Shown piece after piece: positions 38,399-50,893 of a DNA stretch of 64,000 nt (positions within the stretch are counted from its first letter, which is position 1; each line of letters begins with the position of its first letter). The stretch is taken from the NCBI RefSeq assembly GCF_048128805.1, contig NC_135997.1, positions 17,354,116 through 17,418,115 on the forward strand. The letters are read 5' to 3'. The notes beneath the pieces are model-generated. The model was not told the origin of the DNA. It saw only the letters and a program-made list of their open reading frames with translations, and did not search any database. The position numbers and the translations under genes were made by a program. The stretch is from Centroberyx gerrardi. Taxonomy: Eukaryota; Chordata; Actinopteri; Beryciformes; Berycidae.

Positions 38399-39053
38399 CT
38401 TAGCGCCCATCTCCAACTCTCCCTCTTTTTTTTCATTTCTCTCTCATCAGCACACAGCACTGCTGGGTGGAGATAAAGTGCGTTCTTCTGCCTCCCACTC
38501 CGCTCCATTCTGCACCCCTCCCCCCACCTCAGCTCTCACCCTTCATACAAGCTTCTGGGGACCCAACTGGAGAGGGAGATGCACAGTAAGAGGAAGGGGG
38601 GGAAAGATGAGAAAAAGATAGGGAGGAGGAGGGGGGGGGGGGGGGGTTGTATGGACATCCTGCAGAAAGAGAAAATGTATATTGGTGATTTAGTAGCTGC
38701 ACAACCGCCGTACTGCCTGCTGCTGGGATTTACGGCAGGTATGAGGTCGAGCGGCCAAGGAGGCTGAGCGCTCCTCCGACCTCCGAGTGATGGAGGGTGA
38801 AAGATGAAGGGAGGGAGGGAGCGGATGGAAGTGAGCTAAGAATGGAGGGAGAGGGAGGTGTAGTCTCATCTCTGTTTGAAAGTGACATCTGATACTTAGG
38901 ATCAATAGTGAGAGATGTGGCATGGCAACGCTGCCGAGACATACAGTAAATGAAGGGATGATTTGGAAGGAAAAGTCAGCCCTTACTGGAACATGCACAC
39001 ACAGAATGGTTGAGTTTCTCCTGAGGTGTTGAGCCTTCAGGATGGATTGGATT

Positions 39054-39225
39054 CTTTTTTTCATTTTAGCCTTTATTTGATAGTGATAGTTCACAGTGGA
39101 GAGACAGGAAAGATAGAGAGAGAGAGAGGGGGGGGTAACATGCAACAAAGGTCCTGGGCCGGTTTCAAACCCAGGACATCGCAGTTACATGGCATGTGCC
39201 TGAGACCACTGATCCACCGGAACGC
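39054..39225 (-). mobile_element. tRNA-derived SINE, inverted
   Basis: Read on the minus strand it begins near GGTGGATCAGTGGTCTCAGG and has the B-box-like GGGTTTGAAACC (39161-39172). Then come GGACCTTTGTTGCATGTTAC, a CT-rich tract and a 3' end TATCAAATAAAGGCTAAAAT. The tRNA-like head, body and A/T-rich tail are complete, so this is the better preserved of the two SINEs of this kind. It ends about 440 bp upstream of the calb2 start codon. Confidence 0.75.
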
Positions 39226-39279
39226 TCCTCTATAGGACGAGGTCTTTGATGTGATTTTCTACTCAGGAGAGCAGAATGG

Positions 39280-39323
39280 ATGGATGATGTATGGATGATG
39301 TATGGATGATGTATGGATGATGT
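39280..39323. repeat. Four tandem copies of an 11-bp unit
   Basis: Four perfect head-to-tail copies of ATGGATGATGT, plus four bases of a fifth, about 240 bp upstream of the calb2 TATA-like box. Confidence 0.95.
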
Positions 39324-39560
39324 ATGGTGATCCTGTTACCAAACCAGCAGCCTCCAGAGCGCTTAATGGTAACTCATCTCCGGAGGCTCTGGGAGAAGCA
39401 GAGTGAGCATCCCTCCATCCCTCCCTCCCTCCCTCCCTCTCTGCCTCCTCCTGATACCACTGATTGGTCTCTTGCTGCAGCCTTCTCGTTCTCTCACTGG
39501 CTTTCACAGTAGCAGCGCCCCCCTTCGGCGAGCACGGGGACCCGCAGGCGCCGCGGGGGG

Positions 39561-39568
39561 TTTAAAAG
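39561..39568 (+). promoter_or_regulatory. calb2: TATA-like box of calb2
   Basis: TTTAAAAG follows a very GC-rich block (GGCGCCGCGGGGGG) about 100 bp upstream of the calretinin start codon. Transcription would begin near 39590, giving a 5' UTR of about 80 bp. Supported by motif and distance only. Confidence 0.55.
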
Positions 39569-39667
39569 CCCCGACTCAGGACGAGCTGCTGACAGTACCA
39601 AGAGGCTCCGCACTGGGAAAAGTTTAGCCGTGATTATTATCCGTCGAAAAGTAGGGAGAAAGCAGGG

Positions 39668-40742
39668 ATGGCAACCCAAGCGCAGCAACCGCCTCATCTC
39701 CACCTGGCTGAGCTCACCGCGGCGCAGTTCCTCGACATCTGGAAACATTTCGACTCAGACGGTCAGTGGGCATCACGCTGGACAACATTTGAACGTCGTT
39801 TTGACAAGTGCGGGATAAATTGATAAATTAAGGCTCAGCCCAGAGAGGGCACTGTTATATATTATATTTATCACAGAAGAAAATGAAAATAGCCTGTAGA
39901 GATGCCACTTTTATTAGAAAATCTGGAAAATCTATAAATCTAAAAAAATCATGTTATTATGATCATCAGATAATGATTTTATTGTTTAGAATTTATCCTT
40001 CTCCTGGTTTTCAGCCCAAAATGTGTGCTCACATTGGTTTGAAATTGATACCATCACTGTTTATAACTAATACTATAATATTAATACACTATGTATTTAC
40101 TAATAATATCACTAATTGCTTTAACAAGATTACCTATCTAACTTATATGACAGTTGAATACGACCTCTATCAAAAACATTTTCAAAATAATCCATTTTAC
40201 TTGAATTTCTTAATTGAATTCCTAAATGAGGATTTACAGCCTCGCGTGTCTGGTAGATATGATTTAATGAGTATAATGACCTTATTGTGCTTAATTGGTA
40301 TTTTTTGTCTCCTATGGTATCACTACAATATTCCTATAATATTCCTATATGGACTTGTAGTTTTGCTGTGATATTTGTATAGTATCCTTCTAGAATTGAT
40401 CATAGCATTACTATAGTAGGTGTTAGAGTAAACCACAAGACTATTAAAACCTTGATGGTCGTCAGTGTAAGGTTACAAAGAGCAGATTCCAAAGAGAAGG
40501 GAAGAAATTGCCGGAGAGAGAGAGAGAGAGGTTATTTTGATAGCCTGTTATTACTACTACTACTTATTTATTTTTTTGTTTATTTGTTTTGATATCATTA
40601 CACAATTTGATGCTTTGGCAATATGAGAATACTTGTCATGCCAATAAAGCAAATTTGAATTTGAATTTAAGAGAGGAGGGAGAGAGAAGGGGGGGGGAGA
40701 GAGAAATGAGAGAGAGAGAGAGAGAGAGGGAGAGGGGGGAGG

Positions 40743-40773
<31 letters not shown>

Positions 40774-43700
40774 GTGATAAGAGGGGGAGGGGCTGCGTTG
40801 AGATGTGCTATATTGTAATGGGACAGTAGCTATCTGTACTTGTCTGGACTCCACAGGACATAAAACTCATATGTCATATCCAGTGAAGTTCCAGTGTCAG
40901 ATCGGACAATCCCAAACCAGCGCTGTCCCACCCAGCTCAGTGAAATCCACACTGAGAAATTGACCCAAGTCAAGGACCAGACATTTATTTTACATTCATT
41001 TTTATAGTTTAATTGAACATACTAATAATCTTTGACCATGTTTTCTTTCCTTCACAGCCTACTAACATATATGTAGGTTGATTCGTGTAAAGCTCTCCAT
41101 AACATGACGTCACTGGGAGTGTAGCCTGTAGCATTTAGTCAAGCAAAATAATGAATTTTGTTTATATTTAACTTTTTACATCGACCATATGGCCTCCTGA
41201 TACATAGCTTCTCACAGCTCACTGGGGGAATGTAGCTTTTAGTCAAGCAAATTTAATGCATTTGGGAGTAAATTAATTCATTTCTTTATCAAGTCCCATG
41301 TAACTATCATATAGTTTGCCTAAATATATCACATCAGTGGTTATGTGTGACAATTAAGCAAAAATAATTAACATTTTAGTAAAATAATGAATTTGCTTGC
41401 CTGCTTCGCTGGTCTAAATATATAACACATCAATGGAAAGGTAATTAGCCATATAGACTTACATTGTTCTCTGACATATTTGCTCCCAGCGGTCACCTGG
41501 AAGCTTTTCTGTGATCCAAGTTCTTCATTCCCTTGGGATAAAGTCCTGGAATTATTGGTTGATTAGTTTATTTTCACCTCAGAGAATATTTGTTCACAAA
41601 AGCAGGTGCGTTCAGCTCTTGGGTGGCCAAAAGTTGAAGTTGTGGCATTATGTCTAAGATTAAAAGGACAAAGTCTTTTGCCCCAAGAGATTCAAACCCG
41701 GCCCCTGGTGTACTGTTGTACTGTAATTCATTCAGTTGTATCTGCCACTATTCTGACATGCTCTCAACATTAACTGCCAATCAGTTTGTTAAGTATGTAT
41801 ATATGTATACCACTATCAGGAAAAAAGTGATGGTCAATGGTGAAGTCAGGAAGTGAGCAAAACCTTCCTGGTGCATTTGTTTATCCCACAAATGCTGTTT
41901 TGTTTGGAAGGCTTTCACTGCAATATGCATATTCATGATTACCTGCAGTTTCAGATTCAGTGCGTTGAGATGCTTTTTTTTTAATGTCATTCAGAAAAGA
42001 CAAGTCACCTTCCACCCTCTTGGCAGCACCTTTCCCCTTGCTGGCCATAAAACTTGTGATTTCGTGCATCTCATAGAGTCTGTGCAGCCTTTTTCCAGCT
42101 CACCTCTGTGTGGAGTCAAACTCATAAAGACCCCAGACATACAGACAAGACAAGACAAGACAAGACAAGACAAGACAAGACAAGACATGCAGGCTTTTCT
42201 CAGTTCCCCACCCCTCTTGAAATGATCTGTCTTCAGCATCATCCTTTTTTATTTATTTATTTTTTATCGTGAGCTAGTTATCTCGCTTGCTTGCCAGGTG
42301 CCCTTCAGCAATAAGCAGTTGGACTGTGTTTGAAAATAATTGGGGGGAATGAGGCTGCATCCGCTTAGCATGAAGCATGCAATAGTGCGCTCCATGTGGC
42401 AACTGAGATTTGTATCCCCACTAACTTCAGCTGTGGGCCAACTTAATTGCAACTTCAAACAACTTTGAAATAACTTTTTATGTAAGTGAATTTTTATTGT
42501 AATTTAATCCACAGCAGGCCACATAAATAAGGCAGAAATTCCATTTTCAGTGAGAAAACTGGTTTTCTCCACTAATTGTATCTGGTGTGCAGTAGCCATT
42601 AAGGTTCAGTCACAGTGTTCAGGTTTCCAATTCGATTTCAACAGGGAGTTATTATGTTGCATTCACATTATATAGGAATAACTGTTTTAACAATGTTTTC
42701 GTTCGGATCATATAGATATGAGATAAATGCAGGATTATACTCTCAGTAAACTGTGGAGAGACCTTTGTCGGGGGGGTCGATGACACCTTTTATATTAATG
42801 CAGATCCTAGATACTGTATGTGCACAGGTAACTTTACAGGACATGGAAAAATCTCTGCTATATTGACTGAGGTTCTGATTGGACGGGACCAGATTTGATC
42901 ATTACCTCTGTTAGTTAGTTAGTTTGTCTGTCTGGCAGCAGGATATCTCAAAAACTTAGGAACAGATTTCCATGAAATTTGGTAGACAGATAGGGCTTGG
43001 TCCAAGGAACAAATGGTGGCAATCTGGGTCTGGGATTTCCACCATTAGATGATTATCGTACATTAGCCTTAACTATGAAACTAACACAGATGGAGGCTTG
43101 ATTGAGTGTATGTTTGTAGTGTCAAGAAAGTAAGAAGAAGAAGAAGAAAGCAAGTTGGAGAAAGGTTTCAGGTTTGCACTCTTTGACCCAGATTTACTAA
43201 AGCCTTTCATGGGTGCAAAAACCTTTAGCATGTGCAAAACCAATGACATAACCTCTGATTGGTCAAGCAAACTGTCTTGCACCTATCTCCAGTCTTAGTG
43301 CTGACTTTGAACATTGTAAAGGTTTTTGTCCCCACTAAAGGTTTTAGTAAATCTGGGCCTTTGAGTGCCTTCTAGCTGTAAAAGCACCTGCAACCTGAGC
43401 ATTCACAGAGAGACCAGGAATGTTACTTTGAAAGATATTTACTGTACGTTTTACACCACAGGGTAAAGAACAGAGGATGGGTGTAGAATTTAGGGCAACC
43501 TAATGAAGTTCAGTCAGAGTTAGCAGAGTTTCAAGCTGACTGGGAGTTACTGTTGGTCCCAGTAAACTGTCGAGCATGTAGAGCATGTTCTCTGCATTGT
43601 AGACTCTAGCTAAAGGAGCCCACTATGTGGCTCTGTGAAGAGGATGTCTGGGTGTCTGGTCTAGTGGTGAAACTAACCGTAATGTACAGCAGTAAGCTGC

Positions 43701-46700
43701 TTCTCCCTCCTCAGGCCCAGTGTGTCACTCCTGAACAGGCTCAGGGATTGTCCTGATCACTCCACTGCTTTAACCCGCTTCCTCTAGACCGGGCTGCAGA
43801 GGGCCAAGCAAGGAAGTCAGAACGTCCAATAAAATAATTGGGACTGAAATATTGTGTGCAGCAGAGCGGACTGGACCACCACCCAGGGGCGGATGGCAAA
43901 AAACTGTAATTAAATGCGCTTGCAAGCACACACAGACACACACAGTGTTGGGGAGTAATTCCACAAACTAATTAGTCTAGTAGTAAACTGCTAGTAGTTT
44001 AGTTACATTTTGCAATAGCTTGGTTCAACTAACTTCAAATTTGGATAGTGTTTTGATGGTGTATTATGTTTTTGAGTCATTTTGAGGTGTAGTTAACTAC
44101 AGCATCTACCAACTATTTTAAAAGAGGGGAATTGCAGTTTTTCATCCCATTACTTTTATTCACCACTTTAATTGTCAAGGTTGTACCAGTCAGATGTTAA
44201 CATATAATAAAGATATAAGATAACAGAGACCCTTTAATTCATATGTTCTGAGTTTACATAGTAGCTACGACAGAAAGCCAACATTCCTTCCACTTTTTTC
44301 TGTGTCCAACACAAATTGTGTTGTTTGGTTTTGGTTCAGGTCCAGACTGCAGTCTGTGGCAGGCAGCTGTCTGAGTGACAATATAATACTGATGGACAGT
44401 TTGTGTTTACATCCAGACTCTAGTGGCTGGCAGCCCGCTGTCAGATGGGCATTATAGACACAGTGAACATCCCCTGCACTGTATTTCAAATAAAATACAG
44501 TTTCTGTTAACATCCTAATCAGTTTAGCATTATAAGACATTGCAGATGTAGATATGATCTTTTTTTTTTACAAAGTATTTTCTTGGTGATTCAGTATCAT
44601 CATTTCAAAACTATGAGTTGGGCAATAGTGGGCAAACCCACTTGCTCTACAGCAAAGATCTTTGATTGACAAGGCATGTTTCCTTTGCTAAATTTGAATA
44701 CTGACCACTTTAAAGAAAAACAGTAAAAACTCCTCCAATGGCTGTGTGAGTTTCAGGTTGAGTGTCAGGTTGTATTGAGAGGAGGCAGCCGGCTCGGTTT
44801 GTTTCCACACCCAGAGCTTTGTGTTCCTGCAGTGATTTGCTTATATCTAAAACACCAGCTCAAGCGAAGCACAGATGGTGATATACCTATCAAATACAGT
44901 GTGCAAATAAAGCTGGGCAGGGCGAAGAGGGAAGGGGGGAGGTGAGGGAGAAAATGATCAGAAACAAAGGGAGATGAGAGGATAAGAGATTAACAGATGA
45001 AGAGGGGAAGAGGAGGATTCTCTGTATTTTATTCTGAATTGAAATAATTTTATGAACATCTCTTTTTTTTTTTGTTGTTGAATAAAATACAGAGACCCCA
45101 ATCCCTCCAAAGATTGGAGACAGATGGGACTCATTCTTCTGATTAAAAAGAGATGGCTGAATGTTTCATATATTAAATTGTGGCTTGTTGCCAAACCAGT
45201 GGAGGGAATTATTGTATTAAATCATCCCTAGTCATGTGATTGTGATAAGAAGTACGAGTCTAGAAGGACAGAATGCCCCAATAAGCATCCATCTGACTGC
45301 CCACTTTCTCCTCCTAGCCAAAAAGCCACAGTCATTATGCTGCTTATGCTCCAACTGCAAGGGATTCTTGTTTTTAATATCATTCTGCTAAAGCACATCA
45401 GAGAATCCACACAATTCCTGCTGTAGCTAAAAGCCGGTAGGATATTCTGCAGTCTGCTCAAAGCAAAGATCCCCACTGCGTCAAAATGAGCTGTCAGTGA
45501 AAAGTTTTCAATTGTGTAGAAGACGATGCAACATTTTCTAATCTTATTTCTTCTGGCAGGTTGGTCCAAAATGTAAACACCTTGACAATGATCTTTCATC
45601 TTTAATCTAAACCTCAGAACAGTCAAAAAACCTTGTAGACCGAAGATTAACGTAACGTAACTCTGTGCTCTGGTGTTGCACAGGGAATGGTTTCATCGAA
45701 GGGAAGGAGCTGGAGAACTTCTTCCAGGAGCTGGAGATCGCACGGCGAGGAGCAGGCGTGGTGAGTGTCTGGCTAGTTTGTTGAGGTTCTCAACATGGGG
45801 GCTGGGACCCCCACTGGGGATTGCGAAATCATTTTGGGTGGTCGCGAGATGACTTATGGAACTTATAGGAAAAAAATATATTTCTACTATACAAATTTAT
45901 TACCATGCGTATTTTTTCTGATTTTTCTCTAATGTTTGCCTCTTTCTTGTGAAATACTGAATCATTTTCAGCTTCCTCTGATGATAATTAATCAAATGAA
46001 ACAACCTGAAAAGGGAAAATCATTCTTTGGTTGAACTGTTCACCTCTCTGCATGTGCTCATAGACATCGCTTGGTTTTAAGGCGTCACAAGCCAAAAAAG
46101 TTGACAATTGCTGCTATAGGACACCACTGAATACTTTCATAGTGAAATCTACAATACCAACAAGCAAGGGACATTCAGAGGAACAACTATATAGATTCAC
46201 ATTCTGTATGATTTTCATAACAACCACATTGTTCAGTCTACCCTCCATCCATCATGTGTAGTTCACTGTAACTAAATGATAAGGTGAAAAGAAGCATGAA
46301 ATTAGTATGACTGATGAATTTGGAGGTTTTATTATAATTTTGATTCTACATAGGCTACATCTGAATTAAAGGCAACATTATCTTATGTCTCTCTGGTCTG
46401 TTATTCCATGTGTGTGTGTGTACCAGGATCCCACACATGCTGCATTCAAAGAAAAGATGAAGGAGTTCATGGCCAATTTTGACAAGAATGCTGATGGGAG
46501 AATTGAGATGTCAGAGGTGAGACAGACTCAAATACTTAGTAACTATTAAAGTAAATCAGCCTACACCTGAAATGCTCCCAGTGCTTTAAGGCTATAGCAA
46601 CTGTAAAACATTATATAAAAATGTAATATGTGGAATAAATCTCTTTCTTTCTGTCTCTCCAGTTAGCTCAGATTCTGCCCACAGAAGAAAACTTCCTGCT

Positions 46701-49700
46701 CTGTTTCAGACAGTTTGTGGGATCCAGTTCTGAATTTATGGCTGTAAGTATCTGTGTGTGAATGTGTGTGTGTGTGTGTGCAAGCCAGAGAGAGAAAGAG
46801 AGAGAGAAAGATAGAAAAAAAGAAAGAAAGAGAGAAAATAGACTGTCACTCTCAAATCGGTGCACATCACTTTATTTACGCCTCCAGTCGTGCAATCAGT
46901 GTTCACTCCTCATCTGCCTCTGTATATCAGATCTGCTCCGTCAAGCTCTCACACTCATCAAAACTGATCCAATTTAATGATTCTAAAGAATTTGGATTTC
47001 ACAATGGACTGTATGAAATATTGCATTTCGTTTCGGATGTTCTTTCTCTATTGAGTTAAGGGGTAATTCTGTGTTTGCCGGAGTCCCGCCTTGTAGGGGA
47101 ACGCTGCTCACTGACTAGTCGAATAACTGATCCACATTATAGAGCCGTGAAAATCCCCCCCCTGCAAATGCCTCCAGGTGGAAGTGCCATCATGGCTCAT
47201 CCAATGGGACACATGTTCAGCCGCCCCGGGCCTTTTCCTGGCCGTGTTAAGGATGGATCTCCAGTGTGAGAGCGGTCTAATAGCGGTGAAATTGTTAACC
47301 GTGCAGGCTTAGATATCTGGAATGATCAATTCAGACACTGGCAGAAAAATTTTAGATGCTGTAAGGGAAACCACATCATATTTAAAATGTTGGGTAAAGT
47401 CGTCCCTATCAGCATAAAACAAGGTGTTATTGAGTTCAATTGTTTCTGGGTGATTTTACCAGGAATTGTATTGAAAACTCTGTCTACTCATGATTTAGCA
47501 TTAGCTGTTGCAACATTTTGCTGATGTTAGTGTGGTGATTACTAGCAAACTAAACCATGCATACCTGTCTCAGCTGGTTCTCAGATCACTCTCAGGCCAA
47601 ATAACTATCTAAATATCAGTAGAAATGATCTTTAACAGCAGGAAAACAACAAAATGCTTGACCCATGCTCCTTGATCGGTCTAAAAAACCATCAGGAAAA
47701 CCCTCTTGGCTTCTTGGCTGCATCTGTAGAAATAATTAGAGAGAGAGAAAACGGTCAGGCATTGAACATCTGGTCCACTATGATAAAATAAAAAAAAAAT
47801 CATACAATGTACTGTGGTTGAGGAGTTTTCAGTGGGTTCCCTGTGCGTTAAAGGGGGGGTGGGGTTAGCTATTCTCAGACAGCTATACATTATGAATGGG
47901 CCGCAGCTTTCTGCAGGGGAATGGGAAGTGAGGGCAAAGGGGGTTTAGGTATCCATCTTTGATAAGGGTCTGCTTTGGGGGTTGGTTAGATTTAAACACA
48001 AATTTATTTCTATTTTACCCCTTCTTCTGTAAATCAAATAATATTTAGAGAATTTCTATATACCTTGAAGTCAAAAGGTTTTTTGTTTATTGTCAGTATG
48101 TGAGTTTTGTATCCATGCTGCCTGACAGATAACATGACAACATAACTCTTGTTCTGCAGGCATGGCGGAGGTATGACACTGACCGCAGTGGATACATCGA
48201 GTCTAACGAGCTGAAGGTAAAACACAGCACAATATGTCAAACTCTGCTATAGAGCTAGCTAATATAGCATCACATAAAGCAAATGCAGAAGACATTGCTG
48301 CTGTCCGACACCAGTACAACACTCTCTCTTTGTGGTCGACTGGTTTAGACCCCTGTCTCTACAAACACTTACTTCCATGTGTGTTTGTTTTGAAGAATAA
48401 GAAGAAGGATAAGAGCTGATAACAATGATAATTGACAAATAAAAATTAATAAATAGTAAGTAAGTAAGTATTAGCTTTTAAGCTTTAGCACTGTTTGCAC
48501 TGGAAGAACTGAGGTCCTTGTGCTGTAAAGCAATATCTTTTAGTGCTGTAAAGCAGATTTCCCACAAAGTCTGACCCAGTGACACACAATGTAAATTGTG
48601 GTGTAGAGGCCGCCAGTTTTCTCAGCAATAGTCTTGTTTGTTTATGGTAATTATACCAATGTCTCAAAATGAATGTGGCAATGATTTATTAGTGTTAAAA
48701 TGCTACACATAGCACCTTTAATAACAGATTCCCCACCTGCAGCCTTCATGCTCTCCACACCCATTCCTGAGCTCTGAAGACAGACATAACCACAGTTAAT
48801 TGTCACCATGAATAGGTATGAATCATAAATGTATTATATCGTCCAATCACTGTTTCTGGAGACACAGTGTGATGAGCGTCTCTCTTCAGGGCTTCCTGTC
48901 AGACCTGCTGAAGAAGGCTAACAGACACTACGATGACAAGAAGCTCAATGAGTACACACAAACGATTGTGAGTATCACTAGGATGAGTTTGTCTACGTCG
49001 ACAAACTCACATAGAAATATAACTGCAAGGCTCAAGCCCTTCATGATAAAGATTTGAAGTGTCAAGAGCTGTATGAGACTCCAATAATAGGTTGGTTCTT
49101 CTGACATTCACAGAAGATCTCATATTGATAAGAACACCCACTCTTTTAATTGTTTTGTATTTATCCACATTTATATTAACATTACAGTCAAAACGTTTTA
49201 TTACAGTGAACGGCTACAAAAGTGATAGGATAACTTTCATCCCATAAACTGAACTGACCCATGCACCCTTTAAATCCAGTGCTCACCTCAATTTTCTGCC
49301 TTTACTATATGTTCAGCCATGACCTTCGGACTCCTTTAAGCCTCTAAGATGCAACTGTCTCAAATCCCAAAATCTCAAAGAGTGATTCTTGTACAATTTG
49401 TTGATTGTCGTCCAATATCTCTTCAAAGTTGTCCATAATTGTAAGAATTAACACATGACATTCTAACATTTTTGGCCATTTCCGCTTAGCTAGTGTAATC
49501 TGTAATGTAATGTAATGTATCCTAATGTAATGTAATCTAAGAAATTATAATCCCTTATGTTCTCCATATAGCTTCTGTGATAAATCCCCTGATAATCTTC
49601 TTTCTGTCTAGTTGAGGATGTTTGATCTTAATGGCGATGGTAAACTGGGCCTCTCTGAGATGGCGAGGTGAGTGTTTCTTGACTTTTATTTGTGTGTTCT

Positions 49701-50852
49701 GTGAATTTTTTCTTTTTTAACTAATCTCAAAAGAAGAGTACAAGAGGAAACCTTTCTCTTTGTTTTGTTACAGGCTTTTGCCTGTCCAGGAGAATTTCCT
49801 GCTGAAGTTCCAAGTAAGTCTACACACACACCAAAACACACCGACATATTTATATTTATTATATTTGACTTGTGCTCAGGCATCATTTTAGCTCTGTGAA
49901 ACGCTGCTCTGAGCCACTACAGCCTGAACTTAGAGGTCAGATAATATATATACACTGGAGATCCAGCATGGTACAACTCAACTTTATTGGATTCACTGCA
50001 AGAGGATTATAGATCAAGTATTGGATGGACATATGGGGCATTCACACAGATGTTGTCAAGTCAAAACGTCCTCCAGGAATCCAATATTAAACTATGGGAT
50101 TTCCTCCAAAATATGATAGAATCCCTTTGAAATCAGCTGTATTTAGGAACCACTTTTTAGGATCCTTCTCATTAGATCGATAGGATTGTTTTTTATATAT
50201 ATACAGTATGTAGGCCTTTTATATGAATCTAACAGTACTTCACCATATGGGAATGTCATGTATTCTCTCTTTTATATATATGTCACTGTAGAAGATATTA
50301 TTGAGGGAATATGTAGACATTTTTGTTATTCCATTGTTTACGCCGTTTTGCTGCTTCACTGTTCGATATTTGTAGTACAGTGAGAATGTTATTCCTCTTC
50401 TATCTACATGGTTTGATCTCAACCACAGTGATAAACCCGCAGTGTGTGTGTTCTGCGCTGTATGGACCCATATACCTTCTAGCTTGCAAGGGGAGATCAA
50501 CAATTCCTTTCTGACAGAGGATTAGTCTGTCTGATAAGGATTAACTCAACTCTAATCCCAGTTATCATAATCTGCATGGATTAATATCAGTTCTGGACAG
50601 GGTGGGGCTTTTTCCACTCTCTAGAAATGTCCTCCAGTTTCTACCAGTTCAGTGCTCTTTCTCTCTCACAGGGCATCAAGCTCACGGCTCAGCAGTTCGA
50701 CGCTCTCTTCACCTTCTATGATAAGGTGAAAAGATCTTATACAGTAAATGGTGACAGAGTTATGGAGCGTGTTCGTTCGTGTGTGTGTGTTTGTGTGTGC
50801 TATGATTTATACTGTATTTGTGTTCTATGTGTAGTACTATGCATCTGATGTG

Positions 50853-50893
<41 letters not shown>

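Larger units (their letters stand above)
24710..39540. other. 15-kb intergenic DNA between cmtr2 and calb2
   Basis: No gene can be named with confidence. The stretch holds several microsatellites, a 265-bp CT tract, a foldback element (28480-28988), an element with the end CAGTGTTGGG (34532-35095), an inverted SINE (39054-39225) and an 11-bp tandem repeat (39280-39323). Two unexplained coding-like patches are listed separately (26051-26146 and 32735-33184). A 16-base G run lies at 38631-38646. Confidence 0.55.
39762..45683 (+). other. calb2 intron 1 contents
   Basis: A 5.9-kb intron. It holds an AT-rich 162-codon open frame (39883-40371) of unknown meaning, a GA/G-rich tract (40670-40775), an ACAAG pentanucleotide repeat, a common fish interspersed repeat near 42880-43070 (with GGATATCTCAAAAACTTAGG and ACAGATTTCCATGAAATTTG), a MITE at 43187-43358 and a CAGTGTTGGGGAGTAAT element end at 43943. 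Confidence 0.6.

Noticed and set aside
39150-39225. Possible tRNA gene on the minus strand
   Set aside because: The tRNA-like boxes belong to a SINE: the head is followed by the typical body and A/T tail, and no proper cloverleaf with acceptor stem is evident.
45228-45626. 132-codon minus-strand open frame in calb2 intron 1
   Set aside because: No recognisable domain, no splice partners, and ordinary composition; most likely chance or an old repeat.
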